Origin: Prochlorococcus sp. scB241_528N17
Lineage (GTDB): Bacteria; Cyanobacteriota; Cyanobacteriia; PCC-6307; Cyanobiaceae
Direction: 5' to 3'
NCBI GenBank assembly: GCA_000634735.1
Contig: JFLG01000077.1
Coordinates: 124,001 to 188,000 of the forward strand
DNA: 64,000 nt
Shown: positions 40,879 to 49,266 of the stretch, one piece after another
How positions within the stretch are numbered: position 1 is the stretch's first letter
How the letters are laid out: each line of letters begins with the position of its first letter
Notes under the pieces: generated by a model
What the model saw: only the letters and a program-made list of their open reading frames with translations
Told to the model about the DNA's origin: nothing
The model's database searches: none
Made by a program: the position numbers and the translations under genes

Positions 40879-41379
40879 ATGAATGTTGAAAAATTAGAAA
40901 AATTAGCAGGTTCCATTGGATTATTAATTAAAATTCAAGTTAGAGAAACTATCGGATTATGTTTCTTTAGAATCGTGATTGCAGAACAGAAAGATAACAT
41001 AATTAAGATTTGGGCAGAAATGAAAGGTTGGACTTATTTAAATAAACAAGGTATTCAACTTGATACATTAAGAATCCTTAGTAAAGCTCCTGCTTTTGTT
41101 TCAGAATTAATATGGGCAACAACTATGGCTTGGGCAATTGAAAAAAAATTAAGCAACAAAGTAAGACTTTTAGCTATTTTTGATAGTGAAGGATATAGTA
41201 AAAAACTTGTAAGATATTTCAAGCTAATAGGATTCAAAATTGTCAAAGAAGTTGGTTCTAGCCCAGTAGATCTTTTATTAAGATTGGTTTGGGGAGGTGC
41301 AGGTACACTTATGAACGGGGAATGTATTTCCATATTGAAAACACTTGAAAAGAAACTCTCTTTAATTGAAGAAAGTTAA
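40879..41379 (+). CDS. Conserved protein of unknown function
   Basis: A 166-residue soluble protein that I cannot assign. The second half (KVRLLAIFDSEGYSKKLVRYFKLIGFKIVKEV) vaguely resembles a GNAT fold end, but no acetyl-CoA loop is clear. One fairly hydrophobic stretch (FVSELIWATTMAWAI) is probably a buried helix. It begins 11 bases after trhO, so it is the likely last gene of the lysA operon. Its stop interlocks in four bases with that of lipA on the other strand. Confidence 0.72.
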   Translation: MNVEKLEKLAGSIGLLIKIQVRETIGLCFFRIVIAEQKDNIIKIWAEMKGWTYLNKQGIQLDTLRILSKAPAFVSELIWATTMAWAIEKKLSNKVRLLAIFDSEGYSKKLVRYFKLIGFKIVKEVGSSPVDLLLRLVWGGAGTLMNGECISILKTLEKKLSLIEES

Positions 41380-42275
41380 CCCGCGTGATAACTACTTCTA
41401 ACTAAAGGGCCAGAAGATACTTTTTTGAATCCTAATTCCTTAGAGAAGCGATATAAATATTCAAACTCTGATGGATCCCAATATTTCTTTACTGCCAAAT
41501 GATTGAACGAAGGCCTTAAATATTGGCCAATTGTAATTTGATCACAATCTATTTTTTTAAGATCATAAATTGTATTTTTTATTTCATCCAATGTTTCCCC
41601 AAGTCCTAACATAATCCCTGATTTAGTTTGAATATGAGGAGCAATATCCTTTGACTTTTTTAGTAAACTAAGGGATTTTTTGTAATTTGCACCCCTCCTA
41701 ACTTCTTTTTGCAGTCTTTCAACAGTTTCAAGATTATGATTAAAGCATATTGGATCTTTTTCTAAAATCATCTTCAATCTCTCAGTTTGAAGGTTATTCG
41801 TTTCATCAGAATTTTTGCCTCCACCCCATAAATCAGGAGTTAAAACTTCAATTTTAATTGTTGAATCAATTTTTCTGATCTCATCAATTGTAGATATAAA
41901 TAAATTTGCACCATGATCAGGGAGATCATCTCTAGCTACAGATGTCAAAACAACATATTTCAAATTTAGTACTTTCACAGCTTCAGCGACTTGAGTACAT
42001 TCATCAATATTGATAGAACTAGGTCTACCTTTACTTACCTGACAAAAAGCACATGAACGAGAACATATCGATCCACCCAATAAAAAGGTGGCTGTTCCTG
42101 AGGCATAACATTCTGCTCTATTTGGACATCTTGCTTCTTCACAAATAGTATGAATATTTGATTTTTTGATGAGTGTTTGTATTTTTTCGAATTCTGAAGC
42201 TTTACTAATAGGAAATTTAATCCAAGAGGGAAGTCTTAAGATTTTTTCTTTCTTGATTAGATTATTGTCTCTCAT
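41376..42275 (-). CDS. lipA: Lipoyl synthase
   Basis: A radical SAM enzyme inserting two sulfurs into protein-bound octanoate to form lipoyl groups of 2-oxoacid dehydrogenases and the glycine cleavage system. The 299 residues carry the auxiliary-cluster ligands CEEARCPNRAEC (Cys45, Cys50, Cys56) and the radical SAM cluster CSRSCAFC (Cys71, Cys75, Cys78), then DLPDHGA and SGIMLGLGET. The end, VRSSYHAG, supplies the conserved C-terminal Ser ligand (RSSY). It follows recR by 3 bases. Cyanobacteria often have two LipA proteins; only this one lies here. Confidence 0.96.
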   Translation of the reverse strand: MRDNNLIKKEKILRLPSWIKFPISKASEFEKIQTLIKKSNIHTICEEARCPNRAECYASGTATFLLGGSICSRSCAFCQVSKGRPSSINIDECTQVAEAVKVLNLKYVVLTSVARDDLPDHGANLFISTIDEIRKIDSTIKIEVLTPDLWGGGKNSDETNNLQTERLKMILEKDPICFNHNLETVERLQKEVRRGANYKKSLSLLKKSKDIAPHIQTKSGIMLGLGETLDEIKNTIYDLKKIDCDQITIGQYLRPSFNHLAVKKYWDPSEFEYLYRFSKELGFKKVSSGPLVRSSYHAG

Positions 42276-42278
42276 TGT

Positions 42279-42879
42279 CTAATTTAGTTTTGTTCTGCCT
42301 TCTAAGGCCCTTGCAAGTGTAACTTCATCCACATATTCAAGTTCACTGCCCATTGGGAGCCCATATGCAATCCTCGTAACTTTAGTAAAAGGGGCTAACA
42401 ATTTTCCAATATAAAGACTTGTTGTATCTCCCTCAACACTTGGGGTCAATGCCAATATGATCTCATCTATTTCAGACTTACTAACTCTTTCTACCAAGCT
42501 TCTTATTTCTAAGAGTTCGGGGCCAACAGAATCCATTGGGGATATTAAACCACCAATAACATGGTAAACGCCTTTAAATTCTCTGGCACGCTCCAAAGCA
42601 AGCAAATCTTTAGTTTCTGCTACTACACAGATTAGTTTTTGATTTCTTTCAGTATTTCTACAAATTTCACATTCATCTTCAGAAGTCAAATTGAAACATT
42701 TTTTTGCAACGACCAACATTACTATGTGCTTCTAACAGAGCCTTTGAAAATTCTCTTATTGTACTTTCAGGTTGTTTTAAAATAAACAGGGCTAATCGTT
42801 GCGCTGTTCTTGGACCAATCCCAGGGAATTTCTCAAAATGACCGATTAATTTTGAAAGTGGTTTGGTATAAGTAATCAA
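42279..42879 (-). pseudogene. recR: Recombination protein RecR, interrupted by a frameshift in an A7 tract
   Basis: RecR works with RecF/RecO to load RecA at gaps. The N-terminal frame (start TTG at 42879) encodes the helix-hairpin-helix FEKFPGIGPRTAQRLAL and ends MFQFDF after the first zinc ligand in GRCKK. The C-terminal frame resumes with [15 protein letters not shown] and the Toprim domain (about [13 protein letters not shown]) to 42279. The junction is an A7 run (42699-42705) on the minus strand; with six A the two halves join as [18 protein letters not shown], a complete zinc finger, giving about 200 residues as expected. It may be a true mutation, a slippage-corrected gene or a sequencing error. 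Confidence 0.9.
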
Positions 42880-42982
42880 AATTAAACTATTTCTAGAGAT
42901 AATTTAGACGCAAAATTCCGAATTGCCATAATTGTTTGCTTTTAATGTCTTATTATATTTTTAGTTAGTAATTTCAAACAAA

Positions 42983-43540
42983 ATGAAAAATATTAAATTT
43001 AACCCTTTCAAATATTTACTTTTGGTTTTTTTGTGCCTAACACTGAGTGCTTGTAGTGGCGGACTAAATGCGGGATTAGAAGCTTATCAAAGTCCAGATG
43101 GTAGATATGCCTTTTTGTATCCAACAGGATGGACTAGAGTAAAAGTCGATGGAGGACCGGAAATTATTTATCATGATTTAATAAATAGTAATGAGACCTT
43201 AAGTTTAGTTATTTCTGATGTCAATAAAGAGGTTCAATTAGAGGAATTAGGAAGCCCAAGTGAAGTAGGTCAAACATTAATTGATAAAGTCATTGCTCCC
43301 GAAGGTTCAGGTAGAGAGGTAAAACTTATAAATGCCAATAAGAGGGAGGCATCCAATCATATTTTCTATGATTTAGAGTATGAATTAAATTTAAATGAAC
43401 AGGCAAGACATGAACTAGCTACTGTCGTAATTGATAGAGGAACACTTTACACTTTCGCTGTGGGAACAAATGAAGAAAGGTGGAATAAAGTTGACGGTAT
43501 GTTTAGTAACGTAATTGAATCATTTAACTTCTTAATATAA
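42983..43540 (+). CDS. psbP: Photosystem II extrinsic lipoprotein PsbP (CyanoP)
   Basis: A lumenal assembly or stabilising protein of photosystem II. The 185 residues begin with a lipoprotein signal ending in the lipobox LSAC, so Cys24 should be lipidated and the protein tethered to the lumenal thylakoid face. The mature PsbP fold shows EAYQSPDGRYAFLYPTGWTRVKVDGGPEI, VSDVNKEVQLEELGSPSEVG and YDLEYELNLNEQARHELATV. It is divergent from recR across 103 bases and converges on the ABC exporter gene with a 14-base gap. Confidence 0.94.
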   Translation: MKNIKFNPFKYLLLVFLCLTLSACSGGLNAGLEAYQSPDGRYAFLYPTGWTRVKVDGGPEIIYHDLINSNETLSLVISDVNKEVQLEELGSPSEVGQTLIDKVIAPEGSGREVKLINANKREASNHIFYDLEYELNLNEQARHELATVVIDRGTLYTFAVGTNEERWNKVDGMFSNVIESFNFLI

Positions 43541-43554
43541 TTTAGAAATTCATA

Positions 43555-45327
43555 CTAGATTCCTACTTGAACATTCCACAAATCAGCATATATTTTGTTG
43601 TGATCTAATAGTTTTTCATGTTTTCCGCTTTCAACTATTTTACCTTTATCAATAACTACAATATTATCCGCATTTTTTATAGTGCTTAATCTATGAGCTA
43701 TTACTATAGTGGTTCTTTCTTTTGTGATTTTAGATAACGATTTTTGAATTAAAGCCTCTGTTTCATTATCCACTGAAGCTGTAGCTTCATCTAATATTAA
43801 TATTGGAGCATCCTTTAAAACAGCTCTCGCCAACGCAATTCTTTGACGTTGCCCGCCTGAGAGCCTTTGGCCCCTTTCCCCCACTATAGTTTTATAACCA
43901 TCTGGTAATTGTTCAATAAATTTATGAGCTTCCGCAATCTTTGAAGCTTTAATAATATCTTTAAGACTTGGGTTAATTGAGCCATAAGCAATATTTTCTT
44001 GTACACTTCCATGAAATAAATAAGTTTCTTGACTTACTAAAGAGATACACTTTCTTAAATCCCTCAAATTTATTTCTTCAATAGAAACCCCATCCAAGGT
44101 TATTGACCCATTATTACTATCATAAATTCTAAGTAGTAGTTTTATTATTGTACTTTTCCCAGAACCTGTTAACCCAACAATTCCTAATGTTGAGTTATTT
44201 TCAATTTTAAAATTTATGTTTTTTAAAGTTAAATCTCGTCCAGGATAATTAAAATTGACATTATTAAAAATAATTTCTCCTTTGATATCTTTAGGTTCAA
44301 TTTTTATTTTTCCATCTTTTATTTTTATAGGCGTATCTATTAGATCAATTACTCTATCTATTGAAGCCATAGATCTCTGAAAATCATCTAAAACATGCCC
44401 CAAAGTGGTTAAAGGCCATAATAGTCTTTGTGTAATAAACACTAAAAAACTATAAGTACCTACATCAAGTGTCTTATTCCAAGTTTGGAAACCTCCAATT
44501 AATAGAATCGCTATAAAAGCAAATAAAATTGCAAATCTTATAAGAGGGATAAAAGCAGAAGATAATTTTATTGCAGCCTTATTACTTCTTTGATAATCGA
44601 GACTTTCTTTATTTAATCTATTTAGTTCCCATTTTTCTTTAGTAAAACTTTTTATGGTTAGAATTCCACTTAAATTATTATTAAGCCTTGATGCCAACAG
44701 TCCAGCTTTATTTCTAACATCTCTGTATTTTGGAGCAAGCTTCCTTTGAAATTTAATTGATCCTAAAAATATAATTGGAATAGGAAAGAAAGCAAATAAA
44801 GCGATTTTTGGAGCGACAAAAATCATAGTACCCCCAATTATTAAGACAGTTATAAATAACTGAATAATCTGATTAGCCCCTTGGTCTAGAAATCTCTCGA
44901 GTTGATTTATATCATCATTCAAAATAGATAATAGCCTTCCAGTATTATCATTTTCAAAAAAATCCATATCTAATTCCTGTATATGCTCATAAGCTTTTAT
45001 TCTTAATTTATGTTGCGATAGCTGAGCCAAATTTCTCCATAAAATCGAATATAAATATTCAAAGGAGGATTCACCAGCCCAAACTATTCCTGAAGCAAAT
45101 GCAAGAAAAATCAATTGTGCTGGAACTTCTTTTATTCCAAAACCAGCAATCCACGAATTCTCTTCCTTAACAACGATATCCACTGCAAGACCAATTATTA
45201 CAGGTGGAGCTAAATCTAATATTTTATTAATTATGGAACTAAGAAAAGCAAAAAATAGTAACCTTCTTTCCTTAATCAGATTTAAATAAAGTCTAATTAT
45301 TGGATTTTGATTATTCTCAGACCTCAT
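43555..45327 (-). CDS. ABC exporter, fused membrane and ATPase domains (MsbA/multidrug type)
   Basis: A 590-residue half-transporter that would act as a homodimer. Six membrane helices lie in about residues 1-310 and an ATPase domain follows with Walker A GLTGSGKST, Q-loop LVSQETYLF, signature LSGGQRQR, Walker B APILILDEAT and the H-loop IVIAHRLST. Such proteins export lipids, lipid A precursors or drugs; the substrate is not indicated. A small secreted protein gene lies 11 bases upstream on the same strand, and the DEAD-box helicase beyond it. Confidence 0.92.
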   Translation of the reverse strand: MRSENNQNPIIRLYLNLIKERRLLFFAFLSSIINKILDLAPPVIIGLAVDIVVKEENSWIAGFGIKEVPAQLIFLAFASGIVWAGESSFEYLYSILWRNLAQLSQHKLRIKAYEHIQELDMDFFENDNTGRLLSILNDDINQLERFLDQGANQIIQLFITVLIIGGTMIFVAPKIALFAFFPIPIIFLGSIKFQRKLAPKYRDVRNKAGLLASRLNNNLSGILTIKSFTKEKWELNRLNKESLDYQRSNKAAIKLSSAFIPLIRFAILFAFIAILLIGGFQTWNKTLDVGTYSFLVFITQRLLWPLTTLGHVLDDFQRSMASIDRVIDLIDTPIKIKDGKIKIEPKDIKGEIIFNNVNFNYPGRDLTLKNINFKIENNSTLGIVGLTGSGKSTIIKLLLRIYDSNNGSITLDGVSIEEINLRDLRKCISLVSQETYLFHGSVQENIAYGSINPSLKDIIKASKIAEAHKFIEQLPDGYKTIVGERGQRLSGGQRQRIALARAVLKDAPILILDEATASVDNETEALIQKSLSKITKERTTIVIAHRLSTIKNADNIVVIDKGKIVESGKHEKLLDHNKIYADLWNVQVGI

Positions 45328-45338
45328 AAAAATAATAA

Positions 45339-45632
45339 TTAAATTTTTCTATTATGATTTAAATTTTCTTTAGTTTCTAATTTACATTTTGTTTTTGCAT
45401 CTTGATGACTTGCAGTTTGCATAAATTCTTCGTAGTAACAATTACAAGTTTCATTCGCAATTTCTTCACTATATACCATTTCTGCTTTCATCATCTCCTC
45501 TTTGACACTATGAAGACAAAATAATTTTATGATAGAATTTTGTTTCGTTTGAGCTAAATAATAACTATTAAAGGAGTTGAATAGTATTATCAGATTCACA
45601 AAAATAAAGAAATTATATTTGCTAGCTTTCAT
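45339..45632 (-). CDS. Small secreted or membrane-anchored Cys-containing protein
   Basis: A 97-residue protein with an N-terminal hydrophobic segment (about 8-27) that is a signal peptide or anchor. Its four Cys residues (FCLH, TCNC, KCKL) could form disulfides outside the cytoplasm. No known family is recognised. It lies between the DEAD-box helicase gene (9-base gap) and the ABC exporter gene (11-base gap), all on the minus strand, so it is likely a real co-transcribed gene. Confidence 0.6.
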   Translation of the reverse strand: MKASKYNFFIFVNLIILFNSFNSYYLAQTKQNSIIKLFCLHSVKEEMMKAEMVYSEEIANETCNCYYEEFMQTASHQDAKTKCKLETKENLNHNRKI

Positions 45633-45641
45633 TCTCTATAA

Positions 45642-47423
45642 CTAGTTTCTGACTTTAATTTTTTTTAATTTATTTTTAGTTTCTCTATGCAGATCTCTGG
45701 GTAAATCTACCAAACTATAATCATTAAAAATCTGTATCTTACCAATGGATCTACCATTTATATTAGTTGAATTACAGATTGAGGATATAATATTTGCAAC
45801 TCTAACTCCATCAAATTTACCAAAGTTAAATTTGTAGGTTTCAAAAGAGTCATTTTGATAATTATTTCTTCTATTTGAATTTCTCATACGATTATTACTA
45901 TTTCTATTTGATCTATTTCGATCAGTATTATTTTGTTTATTAATCCAAGAATCATCGTCATTAACAAAAAATGATTTATTACCTATTACTAAATTAATAG
46001 CCGCCATTGCAATATTTGAGTCATCCATAGAGTATTTTTCTTTTAAATTATCTAGTACATCAATAATCAAAGCTTTATTTTCTTCATTTTCATCTTTAGC
46101 TAAAGAACTCTCATTAACATTATCTATAAGTTTTTCCATCCTTTTTTCATTTATTATTTTATTACTTGGTATATTAATTTCTTCAATCTTGGTTCTTGTT
46201 GAGTTTTCTAAGTTTCTTAGAAAATGTTTTTCTCTTTGATTAACAAATAAAATTGCTACTCCTGATCTGCCTGCCCTTCCAGTTCTTCCAATTCTATGAG
46301 TATATGTTTCCTTGTCAAAAGGAAAATCGTAATTTACAACAAGTTTTATCCTCTCAACATCTAATCCTCTAGCTGCGACATCAGTTGCAACAAGGATATT
46401 AATAAATCCTTTTTTTAATCTATCTACAGTATTTTCTCTTTGATTTTGAGGTATGTCTCCATTAAGTACTGCCACAGTATGACCTGAATTCTCTAAAGCT
46501 TCAGCTATTGAAGTAGTAAGTAGTTTTGTCCTAACAAAAATAATTACTCCCTCGTTATTAAGTTCTAGTATTCTTTTTAAAGCATCTAACTTATGATGCC
46601 TTTGTACATATAGAAATTTTTGCGAAATTAATTGAGTTTCTTTTTTAATACTTTTGATTAATATTTCAGCGGGATCATTTAGATATTTTTTTGCTATATT
46701 TCTTATCTCATGAGGCATTGTTGCTGAAAACAAAACCATCTGCTTATTTTCCGGAAGTTGATCTATTATCCATTCAATATCTTCAAGAAAACCCATATTT
46801 AACATTTCATCTGCCTCATCTAAAACAAGACAATTTATATCTTTAATTTTAAAAGTACCCTGCCTTATATGATCCATTATTCGGCCTGGTGTCCCAACTA
46901 CTACGTCAACTTTTCTTTTTAATGCAGAAATTTGATTTCGATAGTCGGTACCACCATATATCGCAACAGTCTTAAAATTACTAGATTCAGAACTATAACT
47001 TTTAAAAGATTCTGCCACTTGAGTTGCTAATTCTCTTGTAGGAGTCATAACTAAAACCTTGGCATTTAATTCTTTATTATCTGTAAGTTTTTCTATTAAT
47101 GGTAATGCGAAAGCTGCAGTCTTTCCTGTTCCAGTTTGTGCTTGGCCTAGTAAATCCCTGCCTAACATTAGTTCGGGAATTGCAGCTTTTTGGATAGGCG
47201 TTGGATTTTTATATCCTTTATTTTTTAACGAGTTTAAGATTGATTGATTAAACCCAAAATCAAGAAATCCATTCTCATTATCATCTCCTTTCGATACTTC
47301 CAATAGTTGAGATTCAATTTCTTTTTTGTTATCTAAGTTCTTAAACTCTAATTGGGAAGAATCTTCATTCTGAGATGTTTCCTGCTCACTACCAAGAGAG
47401 TTACTATCTTTTTTTAAAGCCAT
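45642..47423 (-). CDS. deaD: DEAD-box RNA helicase (DeaD/CsdA-like)
   Basis: ATP-dependent RNA helicase, probably for ribosome assembly and RNA decay, often cold- or redox-induced in cyanobacteria. The 593 residues have AQTGTGKT (95-102), PTRELA, the DEAD box (202-205), SAT and HRIGRTGRAGRSG. A Asn/Arg/Ser-rich linker then leads to a C-terminal DbpA-type RNA-binding domain ending KIQIFNDYSLVDLPRDL. That end resembles DeaD more than RhlE or the Synechocystis CrhR. A 10-base-pair hairpin ends five bases before the ATG and may regulate translation. Confidence 0.93.
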   Translation of the reverse strand: MALKKDSNSLGSEQETSQNEDSSQLEFKNLDNKKEIESQLLEVSKGDDNENGFLDFGFNQSILNSLKNKGYKNPTPIQKAAIPELMLGRDLLGQAQTGTGKTAAFALPLIEKLTDNKELNAKVLVMTPTRELATQVAESFKSYSSESSNFKTVAIYGGTDYRNQISALKRKVDVVVGTPGRIMDHIRQGTFKIKDINCLVLDEADEMLNMGFLEDIEWIIDQLPENKQMVLFSATMPHEIRNIAKKYLNDPAEILIKSIKKETQLISQKFLYVQRHHKLDALKRILELNNEGVIIFVRTKLLTTSIAEALENSGHTVAVLNGDIPQNQRENTVDRLKKGFINILVATDVAARGLDVERIKLVVNYDFPFDKETYTHRIGRTGRAGRSGVAILFVNQREKHFLRNLENSTRTKIEEINIPSNKIINEKRMEKLIDNVNESSLAKDENEENKALIIDVLDNLKEKYSMDDSNIAMAAINLVIGNKSFFVNDDDSWINKQNNTDRNRSNRNSNNRMRNSNRRNNYQNDSFETYKFNFGKFDGVRVANIISSICNSTNINGRSIGKIQIFNDYSLVDLPRDLHRETKNKLKKIKVRN

Positions 47424-47427
47424 TTTA

Positions 47428-47456
47428 AATGCCTAATAATCTTCTGATTAGGCATT
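47428..47456 (-). promoter_or_regulatory. Leader hairpin next to the DEAD-box helicase start codon
   Basis: A perfect 10-base-pair stem, AATGCCTAAT (47428-47437) with ATTAGGCATT (47447-47456), and a 9-base loop. It ends four bases before the ATG at 47423. Read on the minus strand it covers the ribosome-binding site. It has no T tract after it, so a terminator for recD is less likely than a leader element controlling translation or stability. This role is inferred. Confidence 0.5.
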
Positions 47457-47561
47457 CAACAAATATCTAAATTGACTTAAATTGTTGATTAGCCTTACAG
47501 AGCCGAGTTATTAATCTAACATCTTGGGGTTAAGATATTACTAATTTCTCAAAAATAAAAT

Positions 47562-49265
47562 TTAATTTAAATAATATATATTTAAAGACTTTTTCGCCCT
47601 TGTAACAGCAGTATAAAATAACCTTCTTTCAAAATTATCTCTGCAAAAGATATTTTGATTATCTTTTCTTTCTTTTACAGCATATTGATTTCTTCTATAA
47701 TTTTGGGACCACAAAATGTTTACTTTTTCAGATTCACTTCCTTGAGATTTATGAATAGTAATGGCTATTGCTGGTACAACATTTTCTAAATTAGATGGAT
47801 CAATTAATGCGACAATTTCTTCGTTATTTTCATTAAATTTTCTAAAAAGATATTTTCTTTTATTTTTTAAACCAATAAGTACTCCGATATCTCCATTTGA
47901 CAATCCAAGTTCATTATTATTTTTTGTACACATGATCGGAACACCCTCTTTAAGAGTTTTAAGGTCATAGGGTTTTTTTTGACTAAAAACAATTTCATTC
48001 AAATATTCAACACTCCATATTCCGGAATTTTTTTCGCATAAAATCAAGTGACTTTGCAAATCCATAAATATCTTATCTACTAAATCTTTTTCATTAAGCA
48101 ATAAATTATCAATACTCTCATCAAATATATATTTTTTTTTACTTAAATTTGAAGTTGAAATATTTAACTTTTTTAGATGACTTGTAATCGAAAATAATAG
48201 ATCTTTTGGAATATCTTTTTCTCTACTCTTTGAAATAGTAATTTCTTTTGAATTATTATCTTTTTCTAATTTTTTTATCTTTTGATTAAGTAAAGAAAAA
48301 TCATTATTAAATATTAAACTACTAATTAATGCTATATCTCCAATATTTCTATAAGTCTTTTCTAAATTTACTACACAAGATTTAATTGAACTATTATCTG
48401 AATATTCAAATAAATAATTCCATATAGAACAGTTATTTACTGGAGACAATTGATTTTTATCTCCAACTAAAATAATTTTACAGTCCTTTGCAAGCAAATT
48501 TAAAACTGATTCAATCAAATCGATATTAACCATTGACATTTCATCAATTATGAAAATATCAAGCTCTTTTAGTTTAAATTTCAACTTAAGAGATTTATTT
48601 TGAGAATTTAAAATCCATCTATGTAAAGTTTGAAATTCTATTTGGTCTAGAAATTTGCTAAAAGAAATATTTTTTTTATCATTAAGAGCTTCTTTCAAAC
48701 GAGCTGTAGCTTTACCAGTCGGTGCAGACAAACCAATATTTAAAAAGTTTTCAATTTGAAGGAGTTCTAGTATTAACTTTATTATTAAAGTGGTTTTACC
48801 TGTACCTGGGCCTCCTTGAAGGAAAACCAAGTTCGAATATTTAAATATATTTTTAATTTGATCAATTTTATTATCATCTTTATAAATTATTGAGTTCATT
48901 ATATTATCTTTATCTATTTTTTTTAGAAATGAATTAATAACTCTTTCAATCTTTTTTGACCATTTTGATAAGGATAATTTTCTTTTTACTAATACGAATG
49001 GAGAATTAAATGAACCAATCAAACCTATGTTTTTTAGAACATCTATATGTTTATTGGGCCAGCCATCTTCTAATAATTCAAATATTATTAAACTATTATC
49101 AACATCAATAATAGTTTCACCATTTTTTTCAAACTCTAATAAAATTCTTATTACATCTTTTACGAAATTTCCATATTTTTTTTCACTAAATTTGAAAATA
49201 CCTAAGATTAAATTAAATATATGATCGTATTGGAACTTTTCAATATCTGTACTAGTTTTAGTCAT
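47562..49265 (-). CDS. recD: Exodeoxyribonuclease V subunit alpha, RecD
   Basis: The 5'-to-3' helicase of RecBCD, which resects double-strand breaks. The 567 residues have the P-loop LQGGPGTGKTTLIIKL (about 160), LSAPTGKATARLKEAL, the DEMSMV motif, VGDKNQLSPV and a C-terminal UvrD-type AITIHKSQGSE and FYTAVTRAK. It starts 1 base after the recB stop. Sequences are unusually AT-rich and divergent, normal for recBCD in low-GC Prochlorococcus. Confidence 0.92.
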   Translation of the reverse strand: MTKTSTDIEKFQYDHIFNLILGIFKFSEKKYGNFVKDVIRILLEFEKNGETIIDVDNSLIIFELLEDGWPNKHIDVLKNIGLIGSFNSPFVLVKRKLSLSKWSKKIERVINSFLKKIDKDNIMNSIIYKDDNKIDQIKNIFKYSNLVFLQGGPGTGKTTLIIKLILELLQIENFLNIGLSAPTGKATARLKEALNDKKNISFSKFLDQIEFQTLHRWILNSQNKSLKLKFKLKELDIFIIDEMSMVNIDLIESVLNLLAKDCKIILVGDKNQLSPVNNCSIWNYLFEYSDNSSIKSCVVNLEKTYRNIGDIALISSLIFNNDFSLLNQKIKKLEKDNNSKEITISKSREKDIPKDLLFSITSHLKKLNISTSNLSKKKYIFDESIDNLLLNEKDLVDKIFMDLQSHLILCEKNSGIWSVEYLNEIVFSQKKPYDLKTLKEGVPIMCTKNNNELGLSNGDIGVLIGLKNKRKYLFRKFNENNEEIVALIDPSNLENVVPAIAITIHKSQGSESEKVNILWSQNYRRNQYAVKERKDNQNIFCRDNFERRLFYTAVTRAKKSLNIYYLN

Positions 49266-49266
49266 T

